A stretch of 64,000 nucleotides of DNA, taken from positions 40,358,001 through 40,422,000 of the forward strand of contig CM063106.1 of assembly GCA_031841125.1 (NCBI GenBank), in the 5' to 3' direction. Position 1 is the first letter of the stretch, and the number at the start of each line of letters is the position of its first letter. Below the pieces are notes generated by a model, which saw nothing but the letters and a program-made list of their open reading frames with translations, ran no database searches and was not told the origin of the DNA. This stretch comes from Acanthococcus lagerstroemiae. Its lineage: Eukaryota; Arthropoda; Insecta; Hemiptera; Eriococcidae. The translations under genes and the position numbers were made by a program. Positions 12,500 through 24,925 of this stretch are shown piece by piece.

Positions 12500-15400
12500 T
12501 TTTAACTCGTGTTTTTCGGCTAGATGAATCAAGTTTTTCTAATTTTTGTAAGTATTTCTGAGGGCAAATCTCCCCACACAATTTTGAGCTCCCTTATCCT
12601 ACCTTAGCACTGAAGTCGCCTATTACTGTTGTATAATAATACTCTTCGTTTTCATAGGTTTGGTTTTGGTCTAGGAGGTCGTACAACTCTCTGGTTCTTC
12701 TTTTGTCTGATACAAGTGTAGGGCCTTAGTGTAGGGTTGGTACGGGTCGACGTACGAACCTACGAACTCCCGAAAGCTAGGCGCGTACGAACCGCCGAAA
12801 GAAAGACGCGTGGTGTCGTTCGAACGTGTATTTCAGAACTCACAGTAACTTACATTGAAACAGGTTGTCGCGAGGGTGAAAAACCGACCGCGCGTTAACG
12901 TCGCTCTCTCTCGGTGGGTGCGTTTTTTAGGTCACTCAACGAGAGAGAACGGCGGCCGCTACAGTAGCATTCGTTAAGAATCGCAGAATGGAGTATCAGA
13001 ACTATGTTAGACAACGATAACTGCCCAGAAAGACGAACAGCAATTCTGGACAGAGAGCTGCTGAGATATAGCATCGACATTGCCGCCCTGAGTGCATAAC
13101 ATGCTCAGAAAGGTTCTGTTGCAGAAATGAACTAGACCTCCGTCTGGAGAGGACGGGAAAGAGGGCAGCCCAAGCAACACGGAGTAAGTTTTGCGGTCAA
13201 AAATAGTCTCCTGGCTGCGACCAAATTAATACCCCCAGGACTAAATACGTGTCTGTCAGTACTCATAAACGATTTATTCAAATTATGCCCATCAACCTAA
13301 CCTTCTTCGTTGAAAATATACCCAACAGCGAGAGTATAGTTCTACTTCACGAAACCTGGGATGGTGTTATTAGTAAACACAGTGTATCGGCAAGATACAC
13401 GAGAATGGAGAACTTCTACTACCCTTTTGTGCCTCACACAATCTGGTTATCACAAACACACTATTTTAACTGAAAGACATCTATAAAGGCGATTAGCGAC
13501 ACTCAAGATCAAATCACTGGCATGCCTTCAAATCATGAATTGGATTTTACGGCAATCTGCGACAACAGAGGCTGCTGAATTGAAGAATGGGATCTTCGGC
13601 CACGAAAGAATCCGGACGACGACACTCAGAAAGAACATACATTTTCAATCATAATCTCCCTAGTGCCCCCTCGGTATTGATGCGATGCCCGAAAGGGTAG
13701 TTTCCAGTGCCGGGGGTGCGGTGTCTCAGGGGCCACTTTGGCATGCGTGCATCGCCATACGTCCCACAACACCAATCTCCCTCGTGATTGACAGTTCTTG
13801 CTCATCTGTTGAAGGCCCCATTTCAGAGCTTCAGACCACGTTCTCTCCACTGACGTGGAATTCCCCATTTGGCAAATAATATGTGTTTTACTTTGGTTTC
13901 AGAATATGACTTCCACATAGGTGGGAACTGCGTCCTGACACGGCTTGAGATCCACACACCGAGATCTTCCCTCTAAATACAGCCTTGAACAGATACCATT
14001 TTCTCAGAAGCCAGCATACTCTCTCAACGATTAATCGCAGCGCCGTTAGTTTCTGAATAAACAAAAGTCCGTATATCCTGACCTCAACCGGAGAGGGGTG
14101 GCATACAACGGCAGCGCTAGTCTCCATATAAAAAGAAAATGAAGACCACGTGTCACTTACACGCTCTGAAAATGATCATACCTCGCATTCACTAAAAAAA
14201 GGAAGGCCAAAATTCTCGACAACAAAGCGCTCCAAATTCAACAAAGCATAAACGTGGTTGCAGAATCGCTGCGCCGTGAAGTGCCGCGCCGCATCCGCGT
14301 GCGCGCGTTAACTAACGCGATTTCACCTCAAAGAGACCGATTATACTTCGCTTCCGGTAATGTATTAACGATAATAACCTTTTGCGAAATACAAGTCTGC
14401 AATCAGTATAGTAGCCCTCCTCGCCTTGTTCGATCAACATTAATAATCGTATCTCATTCGGCGCGCTGCGCTGGCTCTTTCTCTTTAGCCGGGCTCTTTG
14501 CTTCGCTTTGGCTCGCGCATTCCCGTTCACCGTGCACCGTTTCGCGCCCGACCAGCTCGAACATCGAAACGTTTGATCGAGCTCTAGCCGTACTGCCCGT
14601 TCCTTTCATTCGATCGTGGGTCCTTTGCCCCTTCCATCCAGTAGTTGGTCTGGAAAAGCGAGATTCTATCATCGCGTACGCCAGAAACGATAATCTGGCC
14701 ATTCCCATACAGCAAATGAGATTTGACGACTGTGAAAGGTCAGGCTGTATACTCTGTTCAACACTAATGGTGATCCACTCTCTAGAATAACGCTCACTAT
14801 CCCGGTCGAACTATGCTCTGCTACAATGTTGGAAAGGGTAGTTAAAAAGTCAATAAACACTCGTAATGAAGTGAATACTCTTGTCAGAGGCTATACCAGT
14901 CATCACTAATCATCATCCAAACGAAAAGGCTAGTGCGAGTCTCGTCCAACGATTCACCAGTCATAGTGCAAAGCAGACTGGGATGAGAGGTTTGGACCAG
15001 GCACGGCTCGGCGATTAAATTCTTTGGATGCAAAACGTAAAGGGCCCGGTCAACAAAGTATAAAAATTTTCAGTGTTGTGGATTACGACACAAAAGACCC
15101 ACAAGGTAACAATAGATCGAAAAGCCCGGAATGCATTTATATCTCCGCACTCTCAGCCAGGCCGTGCGTGGCTCAGACTAACCTCCCAATGTGCAAAATC
15201 TGTGTGTGTCTGTGTGGCGCTCCAAAAGCATTACAAAATCGTCTCAAGGACCATTTACTGGCAAAAAAGTGTAGTTCAGTCGTTCTCCACCAGCAACAAA
15301 TGGAGTGCGTAAGTTGTACCAGTGCACAGACTGCGTTTTTATCGGAGCGATGATTATCGTACAGTATGGTTGCAAGATCACGACAAGAAATGGTGACAGA

Positions 15401-15780
15401 GCACGCATCGCGGTGAAAAAAAAAGTAAAGAAACGTATCGTACCGCAAAATCGGTATGTTATCAAGAGTCTGTCAGCAACTCCAGTAGTTCAGTCAGCGT
15501 TGCCAGATTGGACGATTTTCGCCAATTGGACTATGTAAAGTGCCCTCTTACGACAAGAAAACTGTTGCTTGTCGCCTAATTTCGGCCACCCCTGTACGAT
15601 TTTGTTGGGCGTTTGCAATTTCAGCGATTTTTACGGTGCTTGCGGCGACACTGAGAAGTCGAATCGGCGACTTCATGACAAAAAAATCTGGCCACACTGA
15701 ATTCAGTACTCAGTTATCAGTTTCCATTTTTCATGCGTTAGTGAAATGGTTTGGTGAGTTTGTAAAGCGGATTTTAAAAT
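12500..15780. other. No gene recognised; CpG-rich stretch inside
   Basis: 14254-14790 is open for 178 codons on the plus strand and unusually rich in CG dinucleotides (about 14260-14660). I recognise no domain, and minus-strand frames overlap it. It could be a promoter/CpG-rich 5' region or part of an LTR. A duplicate of the 6.3-kb repeat lies at 13672-13785. Confidence 0.35.
13672..13785 (+). repeat. Dispersed repeat, copy 2
   Basis: Same orientation as 6325-6440. About 75-80% identical by eye. Confidence 0.6.
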
Positions 15781-15781
15781 T

Positions 15782-16094
15782 GTAATTTATCGGTAGCAAA
15801 AGTCATTAAAAAGAGATTAAAAGAAAATTTAGATATAAATACATGCATAAGGAGAGCGAAATGGAACTGGGCGGGGCACACAGCAAGTGCAAAAGGTAAT
15901 AGCTGGGCATATAATAAATCATTTTGGCTTCTAGGACATTGCAAAAGAAAAGTAGGAAGGAAGCCAAAACGATGAATGGACGAGATAGAAGAATTAATTA
16001 GAAATAAAATGTGGCACAGGATAGCCCAAGAAAGGGCAGAAGGGGATCGGCTGAGGAAAACCTTCGCCCAAGAAAAGGGCACAACCAGCTGATT
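15782..16094 (+). pseudogene. Reverse transcriptase C-terminus (RTE-like)
   Basis: The frame gives a KWNWAGH phrase, then GRKPKR, an MDEIEEL segment, MWHRIAQER and a final LRKTFAQEKGT followed by a stop. This matches the C-terminal tail of many insect RTE-like ORF2 proteins. One stop lies between GRKPKR and MDEIEEL. The palm domain is absent, so this is a 5'-truncated copy. A TAAA microsatellite tail follows at about 16214-16235. Confidence 0.75.
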
Positions 16095-16239
16095 CAAGAA
16101 AAGATGATAATATAAGTATAAACATAAAGAAAATGGTAATTTAAATAATATATAAGTCTTTTCCGCAATATGCATGTAAGCAAATAATAATGATTATGTG
16201 CAGCTATAAGAAGGCAAATAAATAAATAAATAAAATTTC

Positions 16240-17160
16240 ATCTATCTGTCATTTAATGTGATATTCAGTAACTCATTATTCTAGGGGTACACCGATTATG
16301 GAGGGTAGGGGAATATTGTACCTTGCCGGTTCATCTGGTGAAAGATTTTTGCTTGGCCCCTTGAACCCTGGGTTTTTCCTGGAAATGTATGTACCGAATT
16401 CTGCACTGGCGCATTTTTATTTCTGGACGAGGTGGATTTCATATTGTAGAACCGCTTAGGAATTTCCCAATCAAAGCTGGAAGCTAACTTTCAAGTCTTC
16501 ATGCATTGTATATTGTGTAGGATGTAGGCAAATATTCAAAATGTATCCAAAATCTATTAAAAATCCATTAATTAACTTTTCTTCGACAAAAAATCGATAA
16601 AAGCAAATTGAAGTGACATTCGATTAATTAAGTATAGATACAGTTAGTTTGAGAGAATCATTAGTGTGAGTGGAATACAAATTAAAAACCAATGAGCATG
16701 TAAATCTGTGGGGCAAAGAAAAAACAGGATCAAGCAGGCAGCTTCTCACACCCGGTGGTTTTTTGAAGATTAATTATCAAACAACTAAAAACAGTTATGG
16801 AGGTGATGGGAGGAAAGATATTTTTGGTCACACTAATCTGTGGTGGAATGAGAAGAAAACATTTAGGAAAGGTTTAGGAGAGAAATTACATCTAACAGTG
16901 GTCCCACTTCAGCTTAAAATATGGCGAAGTCTGAGTAGGCATACTTTTAAGTACTTTTTCTGTTTTTAAGAATGATCTTTTGAAAAAATAGAATAGAAAA
17001 CATAAATACTAAGGGGCTTTGCTCCCTGGCCGCTTCTCGGCCCAATCACTGCCATCACTCGTGCCGGCCTGTAGTATCCCCCATAATCTAGCGCCCTAGG
17101 CACGTGCCTATGTTCCTTATATGTAAATACGGCCCTGGACATCATAGTAACCTCAGTGCA
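16240..17160. other. No gene recognised
   Basis: The segment near 17085-17140 (GCGCCCTAGGCACGTGCC ... ACGGCCCTG) looks like the right end of a hAT-type element, but I found no left partner. The 99-codon frame at 16670 has no recognisable domain. Confidence 0.35.
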
Positions 17161-17199
17161 TCTTACCCTAAAAAAAAAAATCCACGGAAATTATACGAA

Positions 17200-17935
17200 A
17201 ACAACAGGGCGCTACACCATCCAGGAGCTCTCTCCTCCACCAAGGACCCCCCTGGGGTGGGCTACCCTCTGCCAATCCCCACCACATCTGTCCTTCTCCA
17301 TCACAATCAATTTTCCCCACCATGCTCTTGCTCACCCACCGCGACACCCTTCCTCACCGTGGCCTTCCTCCCTCTCCAGGAGCTCCCACCTCCACCGAGG
17401 AGCCCTCCTGGGTAGCTTACCACTGGTGAAACGTGAGATTAAGGCACAGGAGAGGCCACCAGGAATTTATCCCCACAGAGGGGAGGGAGGAGGTGGCTTT
17501 TACTGTTTAGTGTATAGAGAACCCTCCCCCACCACAACTTCTCATCGTCCTTCATCGCGACCTTCCTCCCCAAAGCTCACTTCTTCATCATGAACCCCCT
17601 CCCAAGGGTAGCCCACCCCTGGAGAATTGAGCCATTAAAGGGCAGGGTAGGGAACCCGCAGTGGGTTTTTTTTCTCCTGGAGGCAGTGGTGGCGGCGGAT
17701 TTTACTAAGCATCCACCTCCACCATGAACTCCTTCCCAAGGGTAGGCTACCCCTGGCAATTAAGGAGCAGGATAGCAAAGTAGGCAACCCGCAGTAGTTT
17801 TTTCTTCCGGAGACGATGAATGAACCCCCTCCCAAGGGTGGGCTACGCAGAAGAAATGAGCAATTAAGGGACAGGGTAGGCAACCCGCAGTGGATTTTTT
17901 TCTCATGGAGGCGGCGGTAAATATTACTTTTTTAG
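17200..17935 (-). repeat. GC-rich tandemly repeated segment, copy B
   Basis: Same family as 4391-4890 but on the opposite strand. Units contain CCCTCCCAAGGGTAG, GGGTAGGCAACCCGCAGT and CGGAGG-like phrases at about 120-160-bp spacing. Open frames here follow the repeat and are not genes. Confidence 0.65.
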
Positions 17936-18700
17936 TATATTGAGAGAAATAATAAAAGAATGTATGGATTTGTTGAGTTGGTAACACTGTTACCGATATA
18001 CGGTATGCGCTCTACGATAAGTACGACGCCCCGTTAGTATTTCGTCAGAGGACGTTGAGCTTAGATCCCGAGTACGGAAGCGGTCCACCGACGTTTATTG
18101 TTTTATTCAATTACACGTTTCGAGGTTACACTTGTGTTTAATTACTGCGTGCATCTCTACGATTGTTGGTGTTCAATGACGACGACAAGAAGCTCAGCTT
18201 CAACAGGATTCATATAAAAGGAAATTACGTCGTGGACTACAAAATTTCTTGCATGCAATTTCTCGTGAAAATGATTTTTTTGTAAGCACCAGAAAGAATT
18301 TGAAAGGGTTTTTCTGAGGTATTCTCTTAGAGACTTCATACATGGATGGTACTATGGTGTAGTGACACGTATCACTTCCTGGTCTTGTACTGGAAAGGGA
18401 CCGTGGTATATGAGGCGATTCGGCTTGCCGATCGTTTTTGCCGAAGCGAGGGATATATTGACCTTTCAAAATTCACGGAAATCTTTCTTTTCACGCTGAA
18501 CCTGTTTCATCAGCTGCCTTTCTCGGCTTCTTTCTCGCGTCCTGGTCTCATGCACCCCTCGCTTAAAGGATTAGGAGCGTGACCTGCTTTTTATTCACGT
18601 TCGCTCTCTCTCCCTAATGATCATTCCAATCGGCGAAATGTAAATTTCGTGTATAGTCTGTTGTACAATTTTTAGTGAATAAACGATCTTTGGGCTTGAT
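17936..18700. other. No gene recognised
   Basis: Moderately GC-balanced sequence. The 89- and 78-codon frames show no family resemblance. Confidence 0.35.
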
Positions 18701-18719
18701 AGTCGTATCTTTGATTAGC

Positions 18720-19505
18720 CCCACGCTCTAGATCCCTTACCTCCCAACCTATACAAAAGCCTCCTAGAGGAAATATTTTGGAAATGGGGTGGGAAGGAAA
18801 AGGAATAAAAGTAAATGGAACGTGGCTCTGTAACCTGAGACTTACAGATGTTCCCAGAATATTCAAGAACTGCAAAAGATGGTCGATGAATTTTGAGAAG
18901 CAAGTAAAAAAATCTGAGCTCAACAATAACGCAAAAAAGACAAATTTTCTCTCGAACCAAAAATCAAATTCTCTTATAAAAACTGAAAGAGAAATAGTCG
19001 AAGTAGTAGAAAAGGTGACATATTTAGGTCGGATAATTTCTGTTGAGGAAAATATGGAGAAAGAGATAAGAGCGAACGCCTGGAAAAATGATTGGTCATT
19101 GAAGGAAATTTATAAGAGTAAAATGCCAGTTAGTTCAAAAATAAAAACCTTGGAGAGTTGCACCATCTTAGTCCTCACATATGGCGGTCAGACATGTACT
19201 GCAACCGAAAATCAAACGAAAAAAATAGCTGGAACTCAAAAATAGACATGAAACGTTCAATAATCAATGTGAAGAGATTTAACAGATTCAAGAATGTTGA
19301 TGTGAGAAAAAAGACGGGCGCAAAAGATTACAGATGTTTAGCTAAAAAGCGTAAGATAGATTATGCAAGTCATATAGTCACAAGGGAGGAGGACAGGCGG
19401 GAGAAAACAGTAATGGAATTGACACCAAGGGACGAAGGAAAGAAAGGTGGGCAGACCGAAAACGAGGTGCGAAGATTGAATTATCAGCAAATTGCACTTC
19501 CCTAA
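18720..19505 (+). pseudogene. Reverse transcriptase remnant (RTE-like)
   Basis: Across shifted frames it preserves the end of the palm (LLEEIFWK ... GIKVNG, with the catalytic FADD box decayed), then VTYLGRIISVEENMEKEIR, a SLKEIYK segment and LTYGGQT. A second frame continues toward the C-terminus (IDYASHI ...). ORF2 of RTE elements carries an endonuclease and a reverse transcriptase; only the late RT and tail survive here. The 3' end runs into the mariner-like fold-back element and then a tandem duplicate. Confidence 0.7.
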
Positions 19506-19511
19506 TCATTA

Positions 19512-20264
19512 CAAAAGGTAGTCCAAAAGTCATTGCGCGACGCTTCATACGGACTACGTGCGCGATCTAGCGGAGCGCGATCAAACTAAAAATAAAGGTT
19601 ATTCAATTTCCAGTCGAAAGAGACGAAAGCGAGTGCGCTTGCGTACATAGTCGCCGAGCTATAGCGGTTTGAAGTTAATGTGTTCGGATGTCGCCTACAA
19701 GCTAAACGCGTGTTGTACAAAATGTGCGACTTTAAGAACGAAACAACGGTGGGTGATCCGGTATTGTGATCGTTGTGGTCTGACATCCGCTACGAGATGT
19801 GCGGGTCCTCGGCAATCAAAGCTGCCACTGCGTGTTCCGGTTTACTTGGGTTACTCTTGTTCGCGGTTGCCGAGCGATGTGCTGCCATCGCGAAATTCTT
19901 TAAGCCACCGCTGAATTCTTCTCTTCAGCATCATACTCGTACTATACACGCCTTCCTTTTCATCACACGACTGCTTTGATGTCAGACCATGACGAATACA
20001 ATACCGGATCACCCACCGTTGTTCCGTTCTTAAATTCGCACTTTCCAAACTCATTTTATACAACACGCGTTTAGCTTGTAGGCGGCATCCGAATACATTA
20101 ACTTCAAGCCGCTGTAGCTCGGCGACTATGTACGCAAGCGCACTCGTTTTGGTCTCGTTCGACTGGAAATTGAATAGATTTCCCTATTAGTTCGAACGCT
20201 CTCCACTAGATTGCGCACGTAGTCCGTACAGAGCGTCGCGCAATGACTTTTGGACCATCCTTTG
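19512..20264. mobile_element. Mariner-like fold-back element
   Basis: Two long inverted arms (about 270 bp each; 19512-19790 and about 19985-20264) surround a short centre. The ends read CAAAAGGTAGTCCAAAAG and, reverse-complemented, CAAAGGATGGTCCAAAAG, with TA on both sides. On the minus strand, 19851-20066 encodes a phrase resembling the N-terminal helix-turn-helix of mariner transposases (RRIQRWLKEFRDGSTSLG). No DDE/D domain remains. The uninterrupted target is present nearby at about 20442-20445, in a duplicate of the flanking sequence, which confirms insertion at TA. Confidence 0.8.
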
Positions 20265-20265
20265 T

Positions 20266-20620
20266 ATATGTACTGAAATGGCTATTTGTGAAAGTTTTTA
20301 TACTCTCTAGTGAAGCACAATGATACAAATTTGGAATTTGATTCACTGGATACTTTGTGTAGAGTGGTCAAACTGGTAGCCCATTCATTTTGGGCCAGTT
20401 TATTTCATTTTATGGATCGCAAATTGCACCTCCCTAACTATTATATGTGCTGAAATGGCTTTTTGTGAAAGTGTTTACACTCTAGTGAAGCACAGTGATA
20501 CAAACCTGGAACTTGATTCACTGCATATTTTAGCTAGGGTAGTTAGACTGGTAGCCCAACCATTTTGGATCAGTTTATTTCATTTTCTGTGCGACCGCTC
20601 GAGGGAATTAGGAGAGTCCC
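20266..20620 (+). repeat. Tandem duplication, period about 177 bp
   Basis: The unit beginning TATGTACTGAAATGGC at 20266 recurs as TATGTGCTGAAATGGC at 20444. Both share GTGAAGCACARTGATACAAA and CAGTTTATTTCATTTT blocks. The 5' flank of the fold-back element (19485-19510) belongs to the same unit. Confidence 0.8.
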
Positions 20621-20639
20621 TATGCCCAAGGGTGAGCGC

Positions 20640-22005
20640 ATTAATCTAAGAAAAAATTGTACTACTTAGAATGATATCATGTATGACGCAATAAAGTGAT
20701 TAGTGGCCGCACAAGAAGAGGGGTAACAAAAATATAATGAATATTCAATTTCTTTCTAAAAAATTAGCACTACCCCCTCCACGATGGTCTCCTGGATTCG
20801 CTATTGACTGCATCCGGGCGCGCAATTGTACACGAACACGTACAGCTGAGCTGATCCGACTCCGGATAACGTGCGAGTACTAACGAAAAATTATGTGCAC
20901 CCAGCAACGCTGGATAAAGCCGTGTCCCGCGAATTTGAATGTTTTATTTTGAAAAATTGCTGTATGCTTCTCCGCGCTCGTTACTCCCGCTAATGACTCT
21001 GTATTCCACCCCGGTTAAAAAATATTCCTAATCACGATTCACGATGCTCGCTTTTTCGTGTTTCCCTCCCCGCACTTTGTTTGCTCTATCTGGCAGCACA
21101 GAGCGAGGAGAGCGGGTATGCCCTAATGCCGAATGGGTTCAGCCAGCAAGCAGCTACTCTGACACGTCGCCGACCCGAGGTATAAAAAAAAAAAGAATCG
21201 AGCTCGTCTAAAAGCAAATTCAGGTAACTAATTCTCGTTTTTATGTAACGTTGTATAAATGTAATGTAATAAGTGTACTCAACTTTTCGACGTCGAAATT
21301 AATGTCGGTAAGCTTTTTAAGTCAAACATGAAAGTACAGAAACAGCTTCGTCGAGAGCGATTATCATCGGAATAGACAAAGAAATGTTTTAATGTTCGTG
21401 TCGTGCGGGCGGAGTCTTTTAACTTGGCTAATTTGTTTACTTTGCTGATAAAAACTTGCTACATTTTGCTATTCGCCAGTGTGTATGCTGTGTACACTCT
21501 GTAGGTATATACGACACCGCGTATATACAGTGAAAGTCGGTTTGTTTTAACGTTGATTATACCCGAGCATCTTCTCGTTCGCAGGTTATCGAGAGGGTTT
21601 TACCCTCTAAACACGATCGTTAGAAAGTTCAGCGGCCACGGAACGAGCGAGATGATGCACCCTGTGTCTTCTTCATGCAGGTAATTAGCACGACGCATAA
21701 CTCGGATTAGCTAATGGCTGTTGCGAATTCCTCTGTAACGACTTCTCATCTGTAGCCAGTTATAGCCGAGTTAATCTCCGCCATGACAACTCTTTAAGCA
21801 CTAAAAACTACGTACAATGTGTGCAAGTGCGACGTGGGCAAGTCCTTCCACATTTGGGTAAAGATGGTGCACAATGATTCAATATGCCTTCTATATAAAA
21901 ATGAATGTATGTCTGCCTGTCTGTCCTTTATATCTCCATGGAAATTTCTATGAATGATTCAATATGCCTTTATTATATAATAAATAATAAAGGTTAAGTT
22001 GCCCT
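20640..22005. other. No gene confirmed; possible host 5' exon
   Basis: This is one of the least repeat-like stretches. At 21650-21680 an ATGATG start leads into a short open stretch ending in ATGCAG|GTAATT, a plausible splice donor, and another CAG|GTAACT donor lies near 21220. No downstream exon is recognised. A Helitron-type phrase (CTATATAAAAATGAATG ... GTCTG) occurs at about 21890-21930. Confidence 0.25.
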
Positions 22006-22935
22006 CTGCTGGGCAAAGGCCTCTCTCAAGCGCGTCCATTCCCCTCTACGCCATTCAATTCTTTGGTAGTCCCGGTGATTTAACATTTTGTCAATCTCAT
22101 CCCTCCATCTGGTTCTTTATTTCCCCTTATTTCTGCCCCCTTCAGAAATCAGTCAGAGGTTAATTTTGCACATCTTCTGTTATCCATTCTAGCCAGGTGT
22201 CCTGTCCAATCCCACTTCAGCCTCCTTATCGCGTGTAGGAAGTTTAGGTTGTACAGCTTCTTTTTTATGTATTTCGGATATTTTTTTCTGACCCCTCCTC
22301 TTAATACCCAGAATTGCTGTTTCCATGTTATTTTGACTGGTCTTTATTTTTTTTATTCTTGTTTAGTAAAAGACCAGGTTTAACACCCGTACGACAGAAA
22401 GGGGAAGGCATAGTTGTTCAGAATTTCCCCTTTGTGTCTTCTCGAAAAATTGCCTTTAAAAGTTGTTTTCATAAACCAGAATTTTTTCCAAGAGTTGGCT
22501 ATTCTCGTATCGAGTTCCAAGTTTTTAGTTATATTAAATGAGATCATTTGCCCTAAATATTTAATTTCTTGTACTAACTATATCTTTTTCCCAATATAAG
22601 CCACAGTTTCCCAGTTTTCGTTTGATAGAATTTTGGTTTTGTCCGTGTTAACCTTTAGCCTTGCTTTCTCCCCTATTCTTTCTAGTTCGATTATCATGTC
22701 TTTCAACTCTTATTTTGATCCCACGATCAATGCGATGTCGTCCGCAAACCTTAGATTATTCAATCTATTTCCATTTATCAAAAATCCTTTGTTTTCCCCG
22801 ATCATCAGTCCTCATTACCTCTTTCAGTGCCGAATTAAATAGAATTGGAGATAGGGGATTGCCCTGTTTACCTTTCCCCCCCCCGCCCCCGAAGTTCACG
22901 GCAATAAACCCGGATTCTCGCTTGCAGATCTGAAT
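22006..22935 (-). pseudogene. Reverse transcriptase, 3' half (RTE-like), split element
   Basis: Read on the minus strand it gives NPLSPILFNSALKEV, then LNNLRFADDIALI (catalytic FADD at about 22720-22770), a KVNTDKTKIL segment, EIKYLGQMISFN and finally RWRDEIDKML ... RLREAFAQQRAT with a stop at about 22008. A few stops and a C-run (about 22880) break it. The 5' half of the same gene lies at 27144-27710, with a Penelope-like and a hAT-type element in between. Confidence 0.85.
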
Positions 22936-22950
22936 ACATATTCTATATTT

Positions 22951-23036
22951 AGGGTGTGCCAATTTACAATTTCTTCCTTCTGCGGTCCAGAGCGCTTTCG
23001 GCTGCCATGCCATCATCAGTGGAGTACCCTGACATT
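22951..23036 (-). ncRNA. Candidate hammerhead ribozyme core
   Basis: On the minus strand CTGATGA (23013-23019) is followed after a short GGC...GCC helix by GAAA (22996-22999), the arrangement of hammerhead core boxes. The opposite terminus has the matching but weaker CTGAAGA (25815-25821) and AAAA. Hammerhead motifs are known in terminal repeats of Penelope-like elements. Stems I and III were not checked by folding. Confidence 0.4.
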
Positions 23037-23389
23037 TTCTACGCACTAAAACAAAAAAGGAGAAAACACTCAACACAACCAAAATCAACAGCACAAATTC
23101 GCCTAAAGTACAGTAAACATGACCACTGTAAACTTCACACAAAAAGAAAAGGATTTACTGGACAAAGGAAACAAGTAAAACACAACAGAACATATACTCG
23201 TAAACGACAAAACCCTACACGAATTAACAAACAGATCATCCAGACCATATAACCGAACTTCAGAAACGAAGCAAGGGCACAAATTGGAAGCATACTGCTG
23301 ACAATAAAGAAGAAAAAAAGGGAAGAAACACGAGGATAATATACAAAAGACAGCCCTACAACTCAAAAAGAAAGTAAAAGAAAACAACC

Positions 23390-24115
23390 TAATACTCACC
23401 AAAGCAGACAAAGGCAATACCACAGCAGTACTCAGTAAAGACGAATACACAAAGAAAATATTTAAACTTACATAAGGAACAATAATAATTACAAACCACT
23501 AAACTTGGACCCGATCAACAAATACCAAGCCAGACTGAAGATCATAATGAAAAACAACAACATAAACAACAATAAACTGGTAGAATTGAACCCCAGGGCA
23601 CCACAATTGAAAGGACTCGTAAAACTAAATACAAGACAGACCAATAAGACTACTAAACAACAGCATACAATCACCAATCTACAGACTAGCAAAAACAATA
23701 GCCAAATTCATGAAAGAACACTACAATTTCAGAACAGATTCAGCATAAAAAACACGATACAACTAAAAGACAAACTGGAAAAAATAACATTAAAAACAAC
23801 AATGACGAACTGGTATCATTGGACGCTACAAACATGTTTAGGAATATACCAAAACAAGAACTAACAACCTACAAAAACAACACAAAAGAAGTCATAAACC
23901 AAAATTACTGCCAGTTTAAAACAACAACTAATATTACGAACAAACGGAAGGCCTAGCTATATAGGGTCATGTAGACGACGTACTAATCATCTGGACATGA
24001 ACAGACAGACAACTGGACCAATTCCTCATGGAGACAAACAGCATAAATAACAACATAAAGTTCACAATAGAAAAGGGCAATAAAACCATAAACTGCCCCG
24101 ACCTAACAATTGTGG
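23390..24115 (+). pseudogene. Penelope-like reverse transcriptase remnant
   Basis: Across shifted frames the plus strand shows a fingers motif KADKGNTTAVL (23401), RT motif A LVSLDATNMFRNIP (about 23812-23855) and motif C HVDDVLIIW (catalytic VDD at 23971-23979), followed by KFTIEKGNKTINCPDLTI. These are the hallmarks of Penelope-like RT, which is related to telomerase. Frameshifts and stops make it non-functional. The reading continues after the inserted block at 24925 with YNIYRKPTHTD. Confidence 0.8.
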
Positions 24116-24119
24116 TAAC

Positions 24120-24925
24120 CGACGGGGAAGCTCCTTCAGGACAGGAGGGTAAGTCGATTTGGGATTAGGAACCACAGTAGACCTCGACTAGCTCGGGGGG
24201 ATCTACAGGGCGGATGGAACGGCACTATAGAGCCTTCGGGGTCCTCGGTGCTTCGACGTACGAGGTAACTCAGTGTTGGCAGAGTTTGAGCTATCGTAAT
24301 ACCTCAAATGACCGATCCTACTCTGGTCTGATGGCAAGCAGGTAGGACACAGACACGAGATAACGCAGACACAAAGAACAAGCAACGATTATGACTATGT
24401 TATTATTACGGGAAGCATACGAACTACAGGAACACGAGTAAAATACGACGATGATTCTCCTCGAACGGTGTAGACGGAACGGATCCTTGAGGAATTGCAA
24501 AACGTGGAATATGGGTTACTCTGACCGACGATTCAACATGTGTCCGGAAGGCTTGACATACGGTCACGACTCGACGCGGGTAAGCGGAATCGGCGAATTA
24601 CGCACACAGTTCGGGAAAAGCTCACGTAGACGCAGAACTGTTACTTTTCACAGAAAGGCATTCGTAAAACCAGAGCCGAGTCCTCGTTGCAGCAATTTCT
24701 CGAATGGTCAACGATGAGTTTTCCCCCTCTCTTGACGAGTCATGAAAGTCACGGAAAAGAAGGAAAAATCGATATCATCGAAAAAGAGCACAGAAATGGT
24801 ATTATAGTAAACATGGGAGTACAAGAATAGACGTGTTAGGATAAGTGAGAGAAAGAAACTCGTTGGTATATCTATCGCATAATTAATTACGATATCAATG
24901 CCTTGGCCATTCGGAAAGAGCGCAG
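24120..24925. mobile_element. Insertion of about 0.8 kb inside the Penelope-like gene
   Basis: The Penelope coding sequence stops making sense after PDLTI near 24110 and resumes near 24930. The inserted block is richer in G+C than its A-rich surroundings. Short complementary ends are visible (GTAACCGA near 24115 and TCGGTTAC near 24927). No coding sequence is recognised and class is unknown. Confidence 0.5.

Noticed and set aside
14254..14790. 178-codon open frame in CpG-rich sequence
   Set aside because: No recognisable domain, overlapping minus-strand frames of similar length, and GC-rich composition that lowers stop-codon frequency. Kept only as a CpG-rich stretch.
17104..17593. Overlapping 103- and 145-codon proline-rich frames
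   Set aside because: They lie in the GC-rich repeat family and match its units; low-complexity translation.
22996..23141. CRISPR-like or palindromic array
   Set aside because: The palindromic look comes from the Penelope terminal repeat. There are no repeat-spacer units anywhere in the window.
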